A stretch of DNA of 64,000 nucleotides from Aeromicrobium sp. Root495 (lineage in GTDB: Bacteria > Actinomycetota > Actinomycetes > Propionibacteriales > Nocardioidaceae): the NCBI RefSeq assembly GCF_001426755.1, contig NZ_LMFJ01000001.1, positions 170,961-234,960 of the forward strand. Reading direction: 5' to 3'. The translations under genes were made by a program, and so were the position numbers. Of the stretch, positions 37,332 to 44,578 are shown piece by piece (positions within the stretch are counted from its first letter, which is position 1; every line of letters starts with the position of its first letter). Below the pieces are notes generated by a model. It saw only the letters and a program-made list of their open reading frames with translations. It searched no databases and had not been told where the DNA came from.

Positions 37332-37571
37332 ATGGACTTCAAGCCCAACCAGAGCGACCTCGATCGGCTGTTCACCACGATCGCTGCACAGGTCGAGGGC
37401 GTCGACGCAGACCTGCGCGAGAAGTTCGCGGGTCGTCCGCCCGAGGAGATCGTGGCGCCGGCCACCCGGGCGTTCGAGGCGATCGGCATCGAGTCGCTCA
37501 CCGACGAGTGGATCGTCGACTACGTGCGGGCCGTCAGCGCGGGCGAACCGTTCTCCATCAACCTCGGCTGA
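37332..37571 (+). CDS. small acidic protein of unknown function
   Basis: A 79-residue soluble protein I do not recognise. It is acidic with a likely helical core (DLDRLFTTIAAQVEGVDADLREKFAGR) and a motif SLTDEWIVDYVRAVSAGEPF. No membrane segment or Cys is present. The promoter and a terminator directly after it support a real single-gene unit. Confidence 0.65.
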   Translation: MDFKPNQSDLDRLFTTIAAQVEGVDADLREKFAGRPPEEIVAPATRAFEAIGIESLTDEWIVDYVRAVSAGEPFSINLG

Positions 37572-37600
37572 GGACCACGATCCCGGCCCGGACGTAGGAC

Positions 37601-37640
37601 GGCCCCGCCGGGTGTTGGTGCACCGTGGCGGGGCCTTGAC
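37601..37640 (+). terminator. terminator of the small gene
   Basis: GGCCCCGCC/GGCGGGGCC stem with an inner GGTG/CACC step, 30 nt past the stop. The stretch 37641-37744 shows no gene. Confidence 0.65.
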
Positions 37641-37744
37641 CCGGTCTGCGTCTAGATGGGACGAGACCGGACCCGCCCCAGACGGTACTAGGGCCCCCCC
37701 GTCAGCGGCGAGGCGCTGGGCTCGGCAGGGCCTGATGGTTGCGC

Positions 37745-38320
37745 TCAGGCGTGGAACCCGGTCTCCCGAATGACGCGGGCCGGCACGCCGGCGACGACCG
37801 TGTCGGGCTCGACGTCGCGCGTCACGACAGCACCGGCTCCCACCACGGCCCCGTCGCCGATCGTGACGCCGGGGACCACCGTCACGTTGGCGCCGAGCCA
37901 GACCTTGCGTCCGATGACGAGGGGGGCGGGCAGCATGTCGGCGCGTCGGGCCGGGTCCATGCTGTGATCGAGGGTGGTGAGGGTGCAGCCGTGGCCGATG
38001 AGGGTGTCGTCCCCGATGACGATCCCGCCGGTGTCCTGGAAGCGGCAGCCCAGATTGATGAAGACGTTAATCCCCAGCCGCAGGTTCTTGCCGAACTCGC
38101 TGTGGAACGGCGGGAACACAGCGACGGACTCGTGGACGTCGCGACCGGTGAGGCGAGTCAGGAGCTCCCGGACCTCGTCGGGTGTGCGGTAGGTGCCGTT
38201 GAGCTCGGCGGTGATGCGGAAGGCCTCCTGCGAGGCCGCATGCATGAACGCGTGGTGCTCGGAGCCGCCCTCGATGAGCTGACCTCGATCCACGTGGTCC
38301 AGGAACTGCTTCAGGTCCAT
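37745..38320 (-). CDS. sugar O-acetyltransferase (left-handed beta-helix, NodL/Maa-like)
   Basis: A 191-residue acetyl-CoA-dependent transferase. The N-terminal Mac domain (about residues 10-55) precedes hexapeptide repeats such as VFINLGCRFQD, IVIGDDTLIG, LVIGRKVWLGANVTVVPGVTIGDGAVVGAGAVVTRDV. THLDHSM-like TLDHSMDP near residue 115 contains the catalytic His. AGGAG precedes the ATG. It is divergent from the ADH-cupin operon, with which it may be co-regulated. Confidence 0.9.
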   Translation of the reverse strand: MDLKQFLDHVDRGQLIEGGSEHHAFMHAASQEAFRITAELNGTYRTPDEVRELLTRLTGRDVHESVAVFPPFHSEFGKNLRLGINVFINLGCRFQDTGGIVIGDDTLIGHGCTLTTLDHSMDPARRADMLPAPLVIGRKVWLGANVTVVPGVTIGDGAVVGAGAVVTRDVEPDTVVAGVPARVIRETGFHA

Positions 38321-38462
38321 GGGTCTCCTGTCGTCACGTCGAGCCTGCCCGAGGATCGGTGGGCCTGGGGGGTCGAGCTGGTACCCCCATCAAGACGACC
38401 TTCCTCGCTCGTTGCTCGTCCGGTGTGATGGATCCCAGAGCACCCCCACGCGAAGGAGACCC

Positions 38463-39500
38463 ATGAAGGCCATACTCATGCACGGCGCAGGCGACGTCCG
38501 GATCGAGGACGTCCCCGACTCCGTGATCGAGCAGCCCACGGACGCCCTGGTCCGCATCACCGCCTCCTGCATCTGCGGGAGCGACCTGCACCCCTACGCC
38601 TCGATGGCCTCGACGGCGGGCCCCGCGCGGATGGGCCACGAGCTCATCGGCGTCGTGGAGGACGTCGGGTCGCAGGTCGTCACCGTGCGGAAGGGCGACC
38701 TGGTGGTGGCACCGTTCGCGATCTCGGACGGGACCTGCGTCTTCTGTCGGGAGGGGCTCCAGACGTCGTGCGTGCACGGCGCCTTCTGGGACACCCTGCC
38801 CGGCGAGGGCGGCCAGGCCGAGGCCGTGCGGGTGCCGTTCGCGGACGGCACCCTGGTCAAGCTCCCGGTCGAGCACGACTCGGCGCTCGTCGCCTCGCTC
38901 CTGACCCTTTCCGACGTGCTCGGCACCGGCCACCACGCGGCCGTCGCGGGCGGCGTCGCGCCAGGATCTTCCGTCACGGTCATCGGCGACGGCGCCGTGG
39001 GCCTGCTCGCCGTCCTGTCGGCCAGGCGGCTCGGCGCGGAGCAGATCATCCTGATGGGCCGTCACGAGTCCCGCACAGCCCTCGGCCGGGACTTCGGCGC
39101 CACCGACGTGGTGGCCGAGCGCGGCGAGGAGGGCATCGCTCGCGTCCGAGACCTGACCGGTGGTCACGGCACCCACGTCGTGCTCGAGGCCGTGGGCCAC
39201 ATGCCGGCCTACGAGCAGGCCGTCGGTGTGGTGCGCCCCGGTGGGACGATCAGCCGGGTCGGGGTGCCGCAGTACGAGGACGCTCCGGTGGGGTTCGCGA
39301 GCCTCTTCGGTCCCAACGTCCGACTCGTCGGCGGCCCGGCGCCCACGCGCGCCTACATCGAGGAGCTCATGCCCGACGTCCTCGACGGCACCATCGAGCC
39401 GGGCCGCGTCTTCGACGTCACCACCGACCTCGCCGGTGTCCCCGCGGGCTACCAGGACATGGCCGACCGCACGAGCCTCAAGGTCCTCATCAAGCCCTGA
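38463..39500 (+). CDS. zinc-dependent alcohol dehydrogenase (MDR family)
   Basis: A 345-residue dehydrogenase. Cys38 in CICGSD and His59-Glu60 in GHELIGVV are the catalytic zinc ligands. Cys92, Cys95 and Cys103 (TCVFCREGLQTSC) remain of the structural zinc lobe, with Gly98 where a fourth ligand usually lies. VTVIGDGAVGLLAVLSARRLGA near residue 172 binds NAD(P). AAGGAG precedes the ATG. First gene of an operon with a cupin, a lipoprotein and an XRE regulator. Confidence 0.9.
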   Translation: MKAILMHGAGDVRIEDVPDSVIEQPTDALVRITASCICGSDLHPYASMASTAGPARMGHELIGVVEDVGSQVVTVRKGDLVVAPFAISDGTCVFCREGLQTSCVHGAFWDTLPGEGGQAEAVRVPFADGTLVKLPVEHDSALVASLLTLSDVLGTGHHAAVAGGVAPGSSVTVIGDGAVGLLAVLSARRLGAEQIILMGRHESRTALGRDFGATDVVAERGEEGIARVRDLTGGHGTHVVLEAVGHMPAYEQAVGVVRPGGTISRVGVPQYEDAPVGFASLFGPNVRLVGGPAPTRAYIEELMPDVLDGTIEPGRVFDVTTDLAGVPAGYQDMADRTSLKVLIKP

Positions 39501-39527
39501 CCCCGGAACGACCCGAAAGGACGACCC

Positions 39528-39935
39528 ATGCAGATTACCCGGAGCTCCCTCGAGACCGTCAAGGGTCCAGGCGACTGGTTCACGGGCGACGTGTACATCG
39601 ACCCGGTCGCAGCAGCGCCGGAGCCCTCACGCGTGACGGCCAACCTCGTGCACTTCATGCCGGGCGCACGGACCCGCTGGCACCGTCACCCGTTGAGCCA
39701 GACCGTCTTCGTCACCGAGGGCGTCGGGCTGTGCCAGCGGCGCGGAGGACCGGTCGAGGTGATCCGTCCCGGCGACCGCGTGCTCTTCGAGGCGGACGAG
39801 GAGCACTGGCACGGAGCCGCCCCGGACCGGCTCATGGTCCACCTGGCGATCAACGAGAGCGATCACGACCACGACGTCGTGCACTGGCTGGAGCCCGTGA
39901 CCGACGACGAGTACGCCGCCCCGGTGGGATCGTGA
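39528..39935 (+). CDS. cupin domain protein (mandelonitrile lyase/GTN-cupin-like)
   Basis: A 135-residue single cupin. WHRHPLSQTVFVTEGVG (residues 51-67) carries the two His and the Glu of the first metal-binding motif; HWHGAAPD near residue 92 supplies the last His. Members related to bacterial hydroxynitrile lyases and Mn-dependent cupins share this order. Function here is not known. It lies 28 nt behind the dehydrogenase gene and its stop overlaps the lipoprotein start (GTGA). Confidence 0.85.
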   Translation: MQITRSSLETVKGPGDWFTGDVYIDPVAAAPEPSRVTANLVHFMPGARTRWHRHPLSQTVFVTEGVGLCQRRGGPVEVIRPGDRVLFEADEEHWHGAAPDRLMVHLAINESDHDHDVVHWLEPVTDDEYAAPVGS

Positions 39936-40462
39936 GACCCGCGAGCGTGGCGCTCCGCCTCGCGGCGCTTCTGGCGGTGGCCTCGGTCGCCGCGTGCTCG
40001 GATGACGGCCGGGGCGACGGTCCCGCCCGCACCGGGTCGACCACGTCGGCGGCCGGTGCGCCTGAGCGGGACGAGGCCTCTGCCCCGGCGCCCCAGGAGG
40101 GCACCCCGGTGAGGATCCGCTTCGGCGAGGCCCAGGTCGACGGCACGGTCCTCGACACCCCGACAGGACGGGACCTGCTGGAGCAGCTGCCGCTCGAGCT
40201 GACGATGAACGACCACGGCGGGGTGGAGAAGACCGGTGCACTTCGGCAAGCGCTCTCCACCGAGGGCGCTCCCTCAGGAGCCGATCCAGACGTCGGGGCG
40301 ATCGGCTACTACGCGCCGTACGGCGACCTGGTCCTCTACTACGGAGACCAGTCCCGGCACGACGGCATCGTGGTCGTCGGACGAATGGCCAAGGGATTCG
40401 AGCGACTGGCGGACCTGCCCGGGAGCATGACCGTGACGGTCGAGGCGGTCGATCCTCCGTGA
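39932..40462 (+). CDS. lipoprotein with cyclophilin-like domain
   Basis: A 176-residue surface lipoprotein. LAVASVAAC at about residues 14-22 is a lipobox with the acylated Cys. A Thr/Ser/Ala-rich linker leads to a domain (from about residue 60) with IRFGEAQVDGTVLDTPTGRDLLEQLP and GAIGYYAPYGDLVLYYGDQS, the cyclophilin-like fold found beside aldo/keto and cupin genes. No prolyl isomerase residues are evident. Coupled at the start to the cupin gene. Confidence 0.82.
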   Translation: MRPASVALRLAALLAVASVAACSDDGRGDGPARTGSTTSAAGAPERDEASAPAPQEGTPVRIRFGEAQVDGTVLDTPTGRDLLEQLPLELTMNDHGGVEKTGALRQALSTEGAPSGADPDVGAIGYYAPYGDLVLYYGDQSRHDGIVVVGRMAKGFERLADLPGSMTVTVEAVDPP

Positions 40463-40494
40463 ACGACGCGCCCCATCCGGTCTCTGGTCCGGCG

Positions 40495-40500
40495 TACGGT
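40495..40500 (+). promoter_or_regulatory. -10 box for the XRE regulator gene
   Basis: TACGGT leaves 6 nt to the GTG at 40507. It supports an internal promoter and this start over a GTG at 40459. Confidence 0.55.
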
Positions 40501-40506
40501 GGAACG

Positions 40507-41379
40507 GTGGACAACCGCGCCGACATCAAGGAGTTCCTCGCGACGCGACGTGCTCGCCTGTCGCCCCGCGAGGTCGGGCTGCCCGAGGGCGGCGCCCGTC
40601 GCCGCGTTCCCGGACTGCGCCGCGAGGAGGTCGCGGTCCTCGCCGGCGTGAGCACCGAGTGGTACACCCGCCTGGAGAAGGGTCACATCAAGGGGGTCTC
40701 GGAGGACGTCCTCGATGCCGTGGCACGGGCCCTCCGGCTCGACGAGGCGGAGCGGACGTACCTGTTCGACCTGGCCCGGGTCGCCCGGACCAAGCCCGGC
40801 ACGGCGAGGCGCAGTGCCCGGCACGAGGTGACGGAGCAGGTGCAGTGGATGCTGGACTCCGTGGTCGGCTCGGCCGCCTTCGTGGCCGACGGGAGCCTCG
40901 ACATCATCGCCTCGAACGCGCTCGCCCGGGCGTTGTACTCGCCGGTCTTCGCGCACGACCCGGGCCGCACCAACATCGCCCGTTACCAGTTCCTGGACAC
41001 GACGGCCGCCGACTTCTTCCCCGACTGGGACGGCGCGGCGAACGTGACCGTGGCCCTGCTCCGGACCGAGGCTGGCCGCGACCCCGGCAGCAAGCCGCTG
41101 CGCGAGCTCGTCGGTGAGCTGTCGACGGTGAGCGAGGAGTTCCGCACCCGGTGGGCGTCGCACGACGTCCGTCTGCACTTCGCGGGCCGCAAGCAGTTCA
41201 ACCACCCCGAGGCCGGGACGATCGACGTGGCTTTCCACTCCATGAACCTCTCCGCCACCGGCGCGAGACCGCAGGTGATGACGGTCTACACGGCCGAGCC
41301 CGGCAGTGCGTCCGAAGAACGCCTCAGGCTGCTCGCCAGCTGGGACGCCACCGCCCCAGACATGTCCTCGCCGCACTGA
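40507..41379 (+). CDS. XRE-family regulator with MmyB-like ligand domain
   Basis: A 290-residue transcription factor. DNRADIKEFLATRRARLSP opens the family; PGLRREEVAVLAGVSTEWYTRLEKG at about residues 35-59 is the helix-turn-helix. The C-terminal part (DIIASNALARALYSPVF and beyond) is the MmyB-type PAS-like ligand domain. Such proteins commonly control a neighbouring reductase. It ends 31 nt before the tRNA-Lys remnant, so it is the last host gene before the prophage. Confidence 0.9.
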   Translation: MDNRADIKEFLATRRARLSPREVGLPEGGARRRVPGLRREEVAVLAGVSTEWYTRLEKGHIKGVSEDVLDAVARALRLDEAERTYLFDLARVARTKPGTARRSARHEVTEQVQWMLDSVVGSAAFVADGSLDIIASNALARALYSPVFAHDPGRTNIARYQFLDTTAADFFPDWDGAANVTVALLRTEAGRDPGSKPLRELVGELSTVSEEFRTRWASHDVRLHFAGRKQFNHPEAGTIDVAFHSMNLSATGARPQVMTVYTAEPGSASEERLRLLASWDATAPDMSSPH

Positions 41380-41409
41380 CCACCGCCGCAGTACGCGCCC
41401 CGATCAGTA

Positions 41410-41451
41410 GGCCCCGTGGGACTCGAACCCACAACCCGCGGATTAAAAGTG
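41410..41451 (-). other. prophage attachment site: 3' half of tRNA-Lys(TTT)
   Basis: On the minus strand the sequence runs from the anticodon loop (CTTTTAA, anticodon TTT) through the T arm GTGGG-TTCGAGT-CCCAC to GGGGCCTA. The 5' half is missing; beyond 41451 the sequence is unrelated. This is the displaced 3' end left when a phage inserts in a tRNA gene and supplies its own copy. Confidence 0.88.
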
Positions 41452-41568
41452 AGAACCGCCGGTCATGTACGGGGCTGCGCCGAGATGTCGCGAGCGGCAT
41501 AGTCGCAGGTCAGACGCCGTTTACGGAGGATCACGCATATCACCGCATGCTGCGCCATATCGCGCAGT

Positions 41569-41588
41569 TGCCATGCAATCTGCCATGC
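41569..41588. repeat. short direct repeats near the att site
   Basis: TGCCATGC occurs at 41569-41576 and 41581-41588, a 12-nt period. They may be integrase or excisionase arm sites. Nothing else is seen in 41452-41588. Confidence 0.4.
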
Positions 41589-41630
41589 GCGGGCAGGCCC
41601 TCTGTCGAACACGTGTTCTATCCTGCCCGC
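41589..41630 (+). promoter_or_regulatory. SOS-box-like palindrome inside larger arms
   Basis: TCGAAC-ACGT-GTTCTA (41605-41620) matches the actinobacterial LexA box TCGAAC-N4-GTTCGA at 10 of 12 positions. It is flanked by GCGGGCAGG (41589-41597) and CCTGCCCGC (41622-41630). The box overlaps the -10 of the next gene. Confidence 0.6.
41619..41624 (+). promoter_or_regulatory. -10 box for the moron gene at 41631
   Basis: TATCCT overlaps the last base pairs of the SOS-like box and leaves 6 nt to the GTG, so LexA binding would block the promoter. Confidence 0.55.
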
Positions 41631-41894
41631 GTGGGGATGAACCCGAGCAAGCTCGACAGGTGGCCGCGCTACGAGCGCGTCCACTTCGTCCTCGTGAAGC
41701 GTGGCCACCGCTACGAGCGCCCCTGGCAAGGCTTCGTCGTCGGGTGGCGCAGAGCCGGCCGCGGTTGGGAAGCCCTCGTCACCTACGTCGACGAGCAGGC
41801 CGACGGCAGCGGTGTGCACACGGACTGGTTCCCGCAGGCCCGCCTCCGCCCTGTCGAGGTCGACCCCAACCCGCCTCGCGACGACTGGTTCTGA
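41631..41894 (+). CDS. prophage moron, small basic protein of unknown function
   Basis: An 87-residue protein (85 if the ATG at 41637 is used) that I do not recognise. It is rich in Arg and Trp (DRWPRYERVHFVLVKRGHRYE and GFVVGWRRAGRGWEALVTYVDEQ), suggesting a small beta barrel that could bind nucleic acid. It lies on the strand opposite to the late genes with its own promoter, the usual mark of a gene expressed from the lysogen. The SOS-like box suggests induction by DNA damage. Confidence 0.65.
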   Translation: MGMNPSKLDRWPRYERVHFVLVKRGHRYERPWQGFVVGWRRAGRGWEALVTYVDEQADGSGVHTDWFPQARLRPVEVDPNPPRDDWF

Positions 41895-41917
41895 CCCCCG
41901 CCTGATCCCCGCGCCGC

Positions 41918-41923
41918 TATGGT
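41918..41923 (+). promoter_or_regulatory. -10 box for the prophage lipoprotein gene
   Basis: TATGGT leaves 7 nt to the ATG at 41931 and supports it over the ATG at 41919, which lies inside the box. Confidence 0.55.
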
Positions 41924-41930
41924 GTCGGCC

Positions 41931-42290
41931 ATGCTCCGACCAGCTCGCGTCCTCGCACTGATGCTCCTGCTCCCCGCCGCCGTTGCGTGCGGCGGCGGAG
42001 GTTCGGACGATGCCTCGACCGCCGGCAGCAGCAGCTCGCCGGCGTGCAGCGACGTGTGGATGGTTGGCAAGACGCTCCCGAAGACCTATGAGGGGTGCGT
42101 GGCCAACGGTGACGAGCAGGCGTACATGGAGTACGGCGACTGCACAGACGGCCGGAAGTTCATCGGCTACGCCCCCGACGGCGGGCAGGCGTACTTCGCA
42201 GGGCTCGGCGGTGAGATCGGCAAGGGCTCGGTCGACGATGCCGCTTGGTCAGCCGCGCTGGCCGAGTGCACCGGCGAATCCGCCAACTGA
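41931..42290 (+). CDS. prophage-encoded small lipoprotein
   Basis: A 119-residue exported lipoprotein. After MLRPARVLALMLLLPAAVAC the Cys at residue 20 is acylated. A Gly/Ser linker leads to a domain of about 80 residues with Cys in PACSDVW, YEGCVANG, YGDCTDG and LAECTGE, four Cys that could form two disulfides. Placed between the att site and the lysis genes and read against them, it is likely a lysogenic-conversion gene, for example a surface protein blocking superinfection. The function is inference from position. Confidence 0.72.
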   Translation: MLRPARVLALMLLLPAAVACGGGGSDDASTAGSSSSPACSDVWMVGKTLPKTYEGCVANGDEQAYMEYGDCTDGRKFIGYAPDGGQAYFAGLGGEIGKGSVDDAAWSAALAECTGESAN

Positions 42291-42308
42291 CGCCAAACCC
42301 ACAACGCA

Positions 42309-42348
42309 CAGAGACGCCCCCACCGCCGAAGCGGTGGGGGCGTCTCTG
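42309..42348. terminator. bidirectional terminator ending lysis and moron transcripts
   Basis: A perfect 18-bp stem with loop CGAA separates the plus-strand lipoprotein gene from the end of the minus-strand late operon. Confidence 0.88.
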
Positions 42349-42373
42349 CTGGGCCTGGCTGGAGCTGCGTGCG

Positions 42374-42643
42374 CTACCCGTCGTCGCCGGCCGCGGGCGA
42401 CGGGTTGGCCGCGAGGATGGGCACGTACCGCTGCAGGAATCCCTCGACGGCCGGGAGCGCCATGATCCTCGTGATGGCCGCGCAGACGCCGACACCGACG
42501 GCCGCTGCGCCCGTTGCCGCCTCGGGCGAGTGGTTCGTGGCTGCCTCGTAGATCAGCGGAACGATGCCGGCGAACGCGACGGCTGCCTGGAAGGCGGATC
42601 GGATGGTGCGCCGGCGGGGCCGGCTGACGGTCGTGCTGCTCAT
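42374..42643 (-). CDS. phage holin
   Basis: An 89-residue membrane protein. Two hydrophobic stretches, AFQAAVAFAGIVPLIYEA (about residues 17-34) and ATGAAAVGVGVCAAITRIM (about 41-59), are joined by a short turn. A basic N-terminus and hydrophilic C-terminus complete the class II holin layout. AGGAG precedes the ATG. It is the last gene of the late operon, 10 nt behind the endolysin. It would form the membrane lesion that releases the endolysin. Confidence 0.8.
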   Translation of the reverse strand: MSSTTVSRPRRRTIRSAFQAAVAFAGIVPLIYEAATNHSPEAATGAAAVGVGVCAAITRIMALPAVEGFLQRYVPILAANPSPAAGDDG

Positions 42644-42653
42644 GCGACTGCTC

Positions 42654-44123
42654 CTATTCGGGTGGCCAGGCCGCGACGTTGACGTCGACGACCTGGGGGT
42701 TGTGGTCGGAGGACTTGTGGCCGTCGCGCTGGTCGGCCAGCTCGACGTCGGCCGTCTTGTGCACGAAGACGGCGTCCTCCCGCTCGCCCGCGGCGGGCAC
42801 CTTCCACCGGTTGATGGACGCGATGCCCTTGTCACGGACCGTCGCGGCGACGTCGAACGCGTCCCGGTAGTCGGTGTTCTCGGCGACCCAATCGCGCACC
42901 CACGCCCGGCTGTTAGCGTCACCTCCGACCACCACATGGTCGGGGGCGACGCCGTACTGGCCGCGGAGGCGGGCGACCTTGGCGAAGATCGCTGCGATCT
43001 GATGCACCCGCGCGAGGTCCGCGCCGGACTCGTTCTCGAGGTGGTACGACACGCACAGCCACCGCTCGCCGGTGACCCTGTTCCTCAGCACGGCCCACAC
43101 CATGGGCTTCTGGTCGCCCCGGTACAGCGTGTCGAGCGGCAGGTCGTAGAGGCCGGCCGCGACCTTCGTCCACCGGTTCTTGCGGTAGAAGATGACTCGC
43201 CACTTCCCCGATCCGGCCCCATTGGTAGCGCCGGCGTTGGCTAGGCCGAGCTTGTCGAGGGCCTTGTCGTACCACTTGACCTTTGACGGGCCGCCGGCCT
43301 CCTGCACGAGGAGCACCGAGGCGGCCATGGCGAGCAGCAGCTTCACCTGGCGGGCGCGACGGATGACCCAGGCCGGCCACTTCCCGACGAGCTCGGGGGC
43401 CTTGAGGTTCCACGACACGACACGCTCGATCGCCACCTTCGCCGGCTCCGCGGGGGGCGTGGCCGGCTTCGGTCCGGTCACGCCGGCCACGCGGGCGGCG
43501 ACGTCGCGGCGGAACTGGCCCATGTCCAGGTTGGGGTCCGCCTTCGTGCGCTGCGCAGAGATCTCGCCGTGGCCGACGGACTCGAGCCCGTCCCACTTCT
43601 TGTACCGGGCGACTGCGGCGCAGATCTTCACCGACGACGTGCGCTGCGCCGACGTCATCGTCTTGGCGGCGATGTTCTCGATGCCCATCGTGAACGCGTT
43701 TCCGTCGGCCCCCGTGCCGCGGAAGCGTGCGTCGTAGGACTTGTCGGTCGAGAAGTCGGCCGCGCGCAGGTGTGCCTGCACCGAGGTGCCGACCTGCCCG
43801 GCGTGGTTGCACCTGCCGGCGCTGTTGAGCCACACCGTGCCGTCGGGCTCGACGACGAACTGGCTCTTGGTCGGCACGTTAGGGTCGCCGTTGATGATGT
43901 CTCGGATGTACTGCAGCACGGTCCTGCTGCCGAGGTTGCCGGCCGTGATGTGCACGACGATGCCGTTGACGTCACCCCAGCCGCGGGAGTTACGACCGAG
44001 GCCCTTCTCGTGCGAGCCGTCGTGGCAGCGGCAGCGGTCACGCCAGCCGGGGACCTCCTTGACCGTGAGGCCCTCGGCCTTGAGAACGGCGAGCAGGGTG
44101 GACGGGGTCAGCGGTGCAGACAT
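42654..44123 (-). CDS. endolysin: amidase fused to an EEP nuclease/phosphatase-fold domain
   Basis: A 489-residue lysin. The N-terminal domain (about residues 45-212) is an N-acetylmuramoyl-L-alanine amidase of the Amidase_2/PGRP type with zinc ligands His58 (VVHITAG), His185 (VGHGEIS) and Asp196 (KADPN). After a Pro-rich linker, residues 230-489 form a second domain of the endonuclease/exonuclease/phosphatase superfamily. Asn239 (VVSWNL), Glu275 (LLVQEAG), His361 (SYHLEN), Asp402/Asn404 (GGDANS) and Asp473-His474 (SSDHNP) keep the whole catalytic set. Lysins usually end in a wall-binding domain, so this is unusual. The ATG at 44123 has AGGAGG-like GGAGGC upstream. Confidence 0.85.
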   Translation of the reverse strand: MSAPLTPSTLLAVLKAEGLTVKEVPGWRDRCRCHDGSHEKGLGRNSRGWGDVNGIVVHITAGNLGSRTVLQYIRDIINGDPNVPTKSQFVVEPDGTVWLNSAGRCNHAGQVGTSVQAHLRAADFSTDKSYDARFRGTGADGNAFTMGIENIAAKTMTSAQRTSSVKICAAVARYKKWDGLESVGHGEISAQRTKADPNLDMGQFRRDVAARVAGVTGPKPATPPAEPAKVAIERVVSWNLKAPELVGKWPAWVIRRARQVKLLLAMAASVLLVQEAGGPSKVKWYDKALDKLGLANAGATNGAGSGKWRVIFYRKNRWTKVAAGLYDLPLDTLYRGDQKPMVWAVLRNRVTGERWLCVSYHLENESGADLARVHQIAAIFAKVARLRGQYGVAPDHVVVGGDANSRAWVRDWVAENTDYRDAFDVAATVRDKGIASINRWKVPAAGEREDAVFVHKTADVELADQRDGHKSSDHNPQVVDVNVAAWPPE

Positions 44124-44144
44124 GGTGCCTCCTGGGAATGGCGA

Positions 44145-44173
44145 AGCCCCGGCGACCTCAGGTCGGCGGGGCT
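44145..44173 (-). other. hairpin between membrane gene and endolysin
   Basis: A 13-bp stem with one mismatch (AGCCCCGCCGACC) followed on the minus strand by TTCGCC, just upstream of the endolysin ribosome-binding site. It may terminate weakly or process the late mRNA. Confidence 0.5.
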
Positions 44174-44188
44174 GGGACGGTGCGGCGG

Positions 44189-44578
44189 TCAGTGCCCGGC
44201 GGGCGGTTCGGGCAGGGTGATGCCCTCGGCAGCGGCGGCCTTCCGAACCTCGAAGGCCCATGCCCGCCAGGCGACAACTTCGCCCTCCAGCCGGGCCACG
44301 GTGGCGCTGTTCTCGGCGTCGCGCAGGACACGGTCACGCTCGAGCTTGCCGACCTGGCCGTCGAGACGGCGCACGGTAGCTGCGAGGTTCGCGTACTCCA
44401 CGCCGCGACGCTCGACCGCGGCTTCGCGGCGGCGCTCGGCGTAGTCGTAGTAGCCGCGGCCGAAACGACCGAAGATCTTGGCGAGATTCTCGGACGCGGT
44501 GGCGGCAGCCACGAGGACCGCAGCCACGATCGCGGCGTAGATCACCCAAGGGTTGGACGAGACATCAGGCGCGGGCAC
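44189..44578 (-). CDS. phage membrane protein with coiled coil
   Basis: A 129-residue protein. One membrane helix (about residues 10-29, WVIYAAIVAAVLVAAATA) is followed by a long charged helix (about 45-115, AERRREAAVERRGVEYANLAATVRRLDGQVGKLERDR), a likely coiled coil. Its place between tail and lysin genes suggests a spanin-like or accessory holin role, but this is inference. Its start overlaps the preceding gene by 14 nt. Confidence 0.65.
   Translation of the reverse strand: MPAPDVSSNPWVIYAAIVAAVLVAAATASENLAKIFGRFGRGYYDYAERRREAAVERRGVEYANLAATVRRLDGQVGKLERDRVLRDAENSATVARLEGEVVAWRAWAFEVRKAAAAEGITLPEPPAGH

Noticed and set aside
41410-41451. Complete tRNA-Lys gene
   Set aside because: Acceptor 5' strand, D arm and half of the anticodon arm are missing, so it is only a remnant.
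42374-42937. Longer start for the holin at 42937
   Set aside because: The added part is the antisense-like frame of the endolysin; the ATG at 42643 has a good ribosome-binding site and a holin layout.
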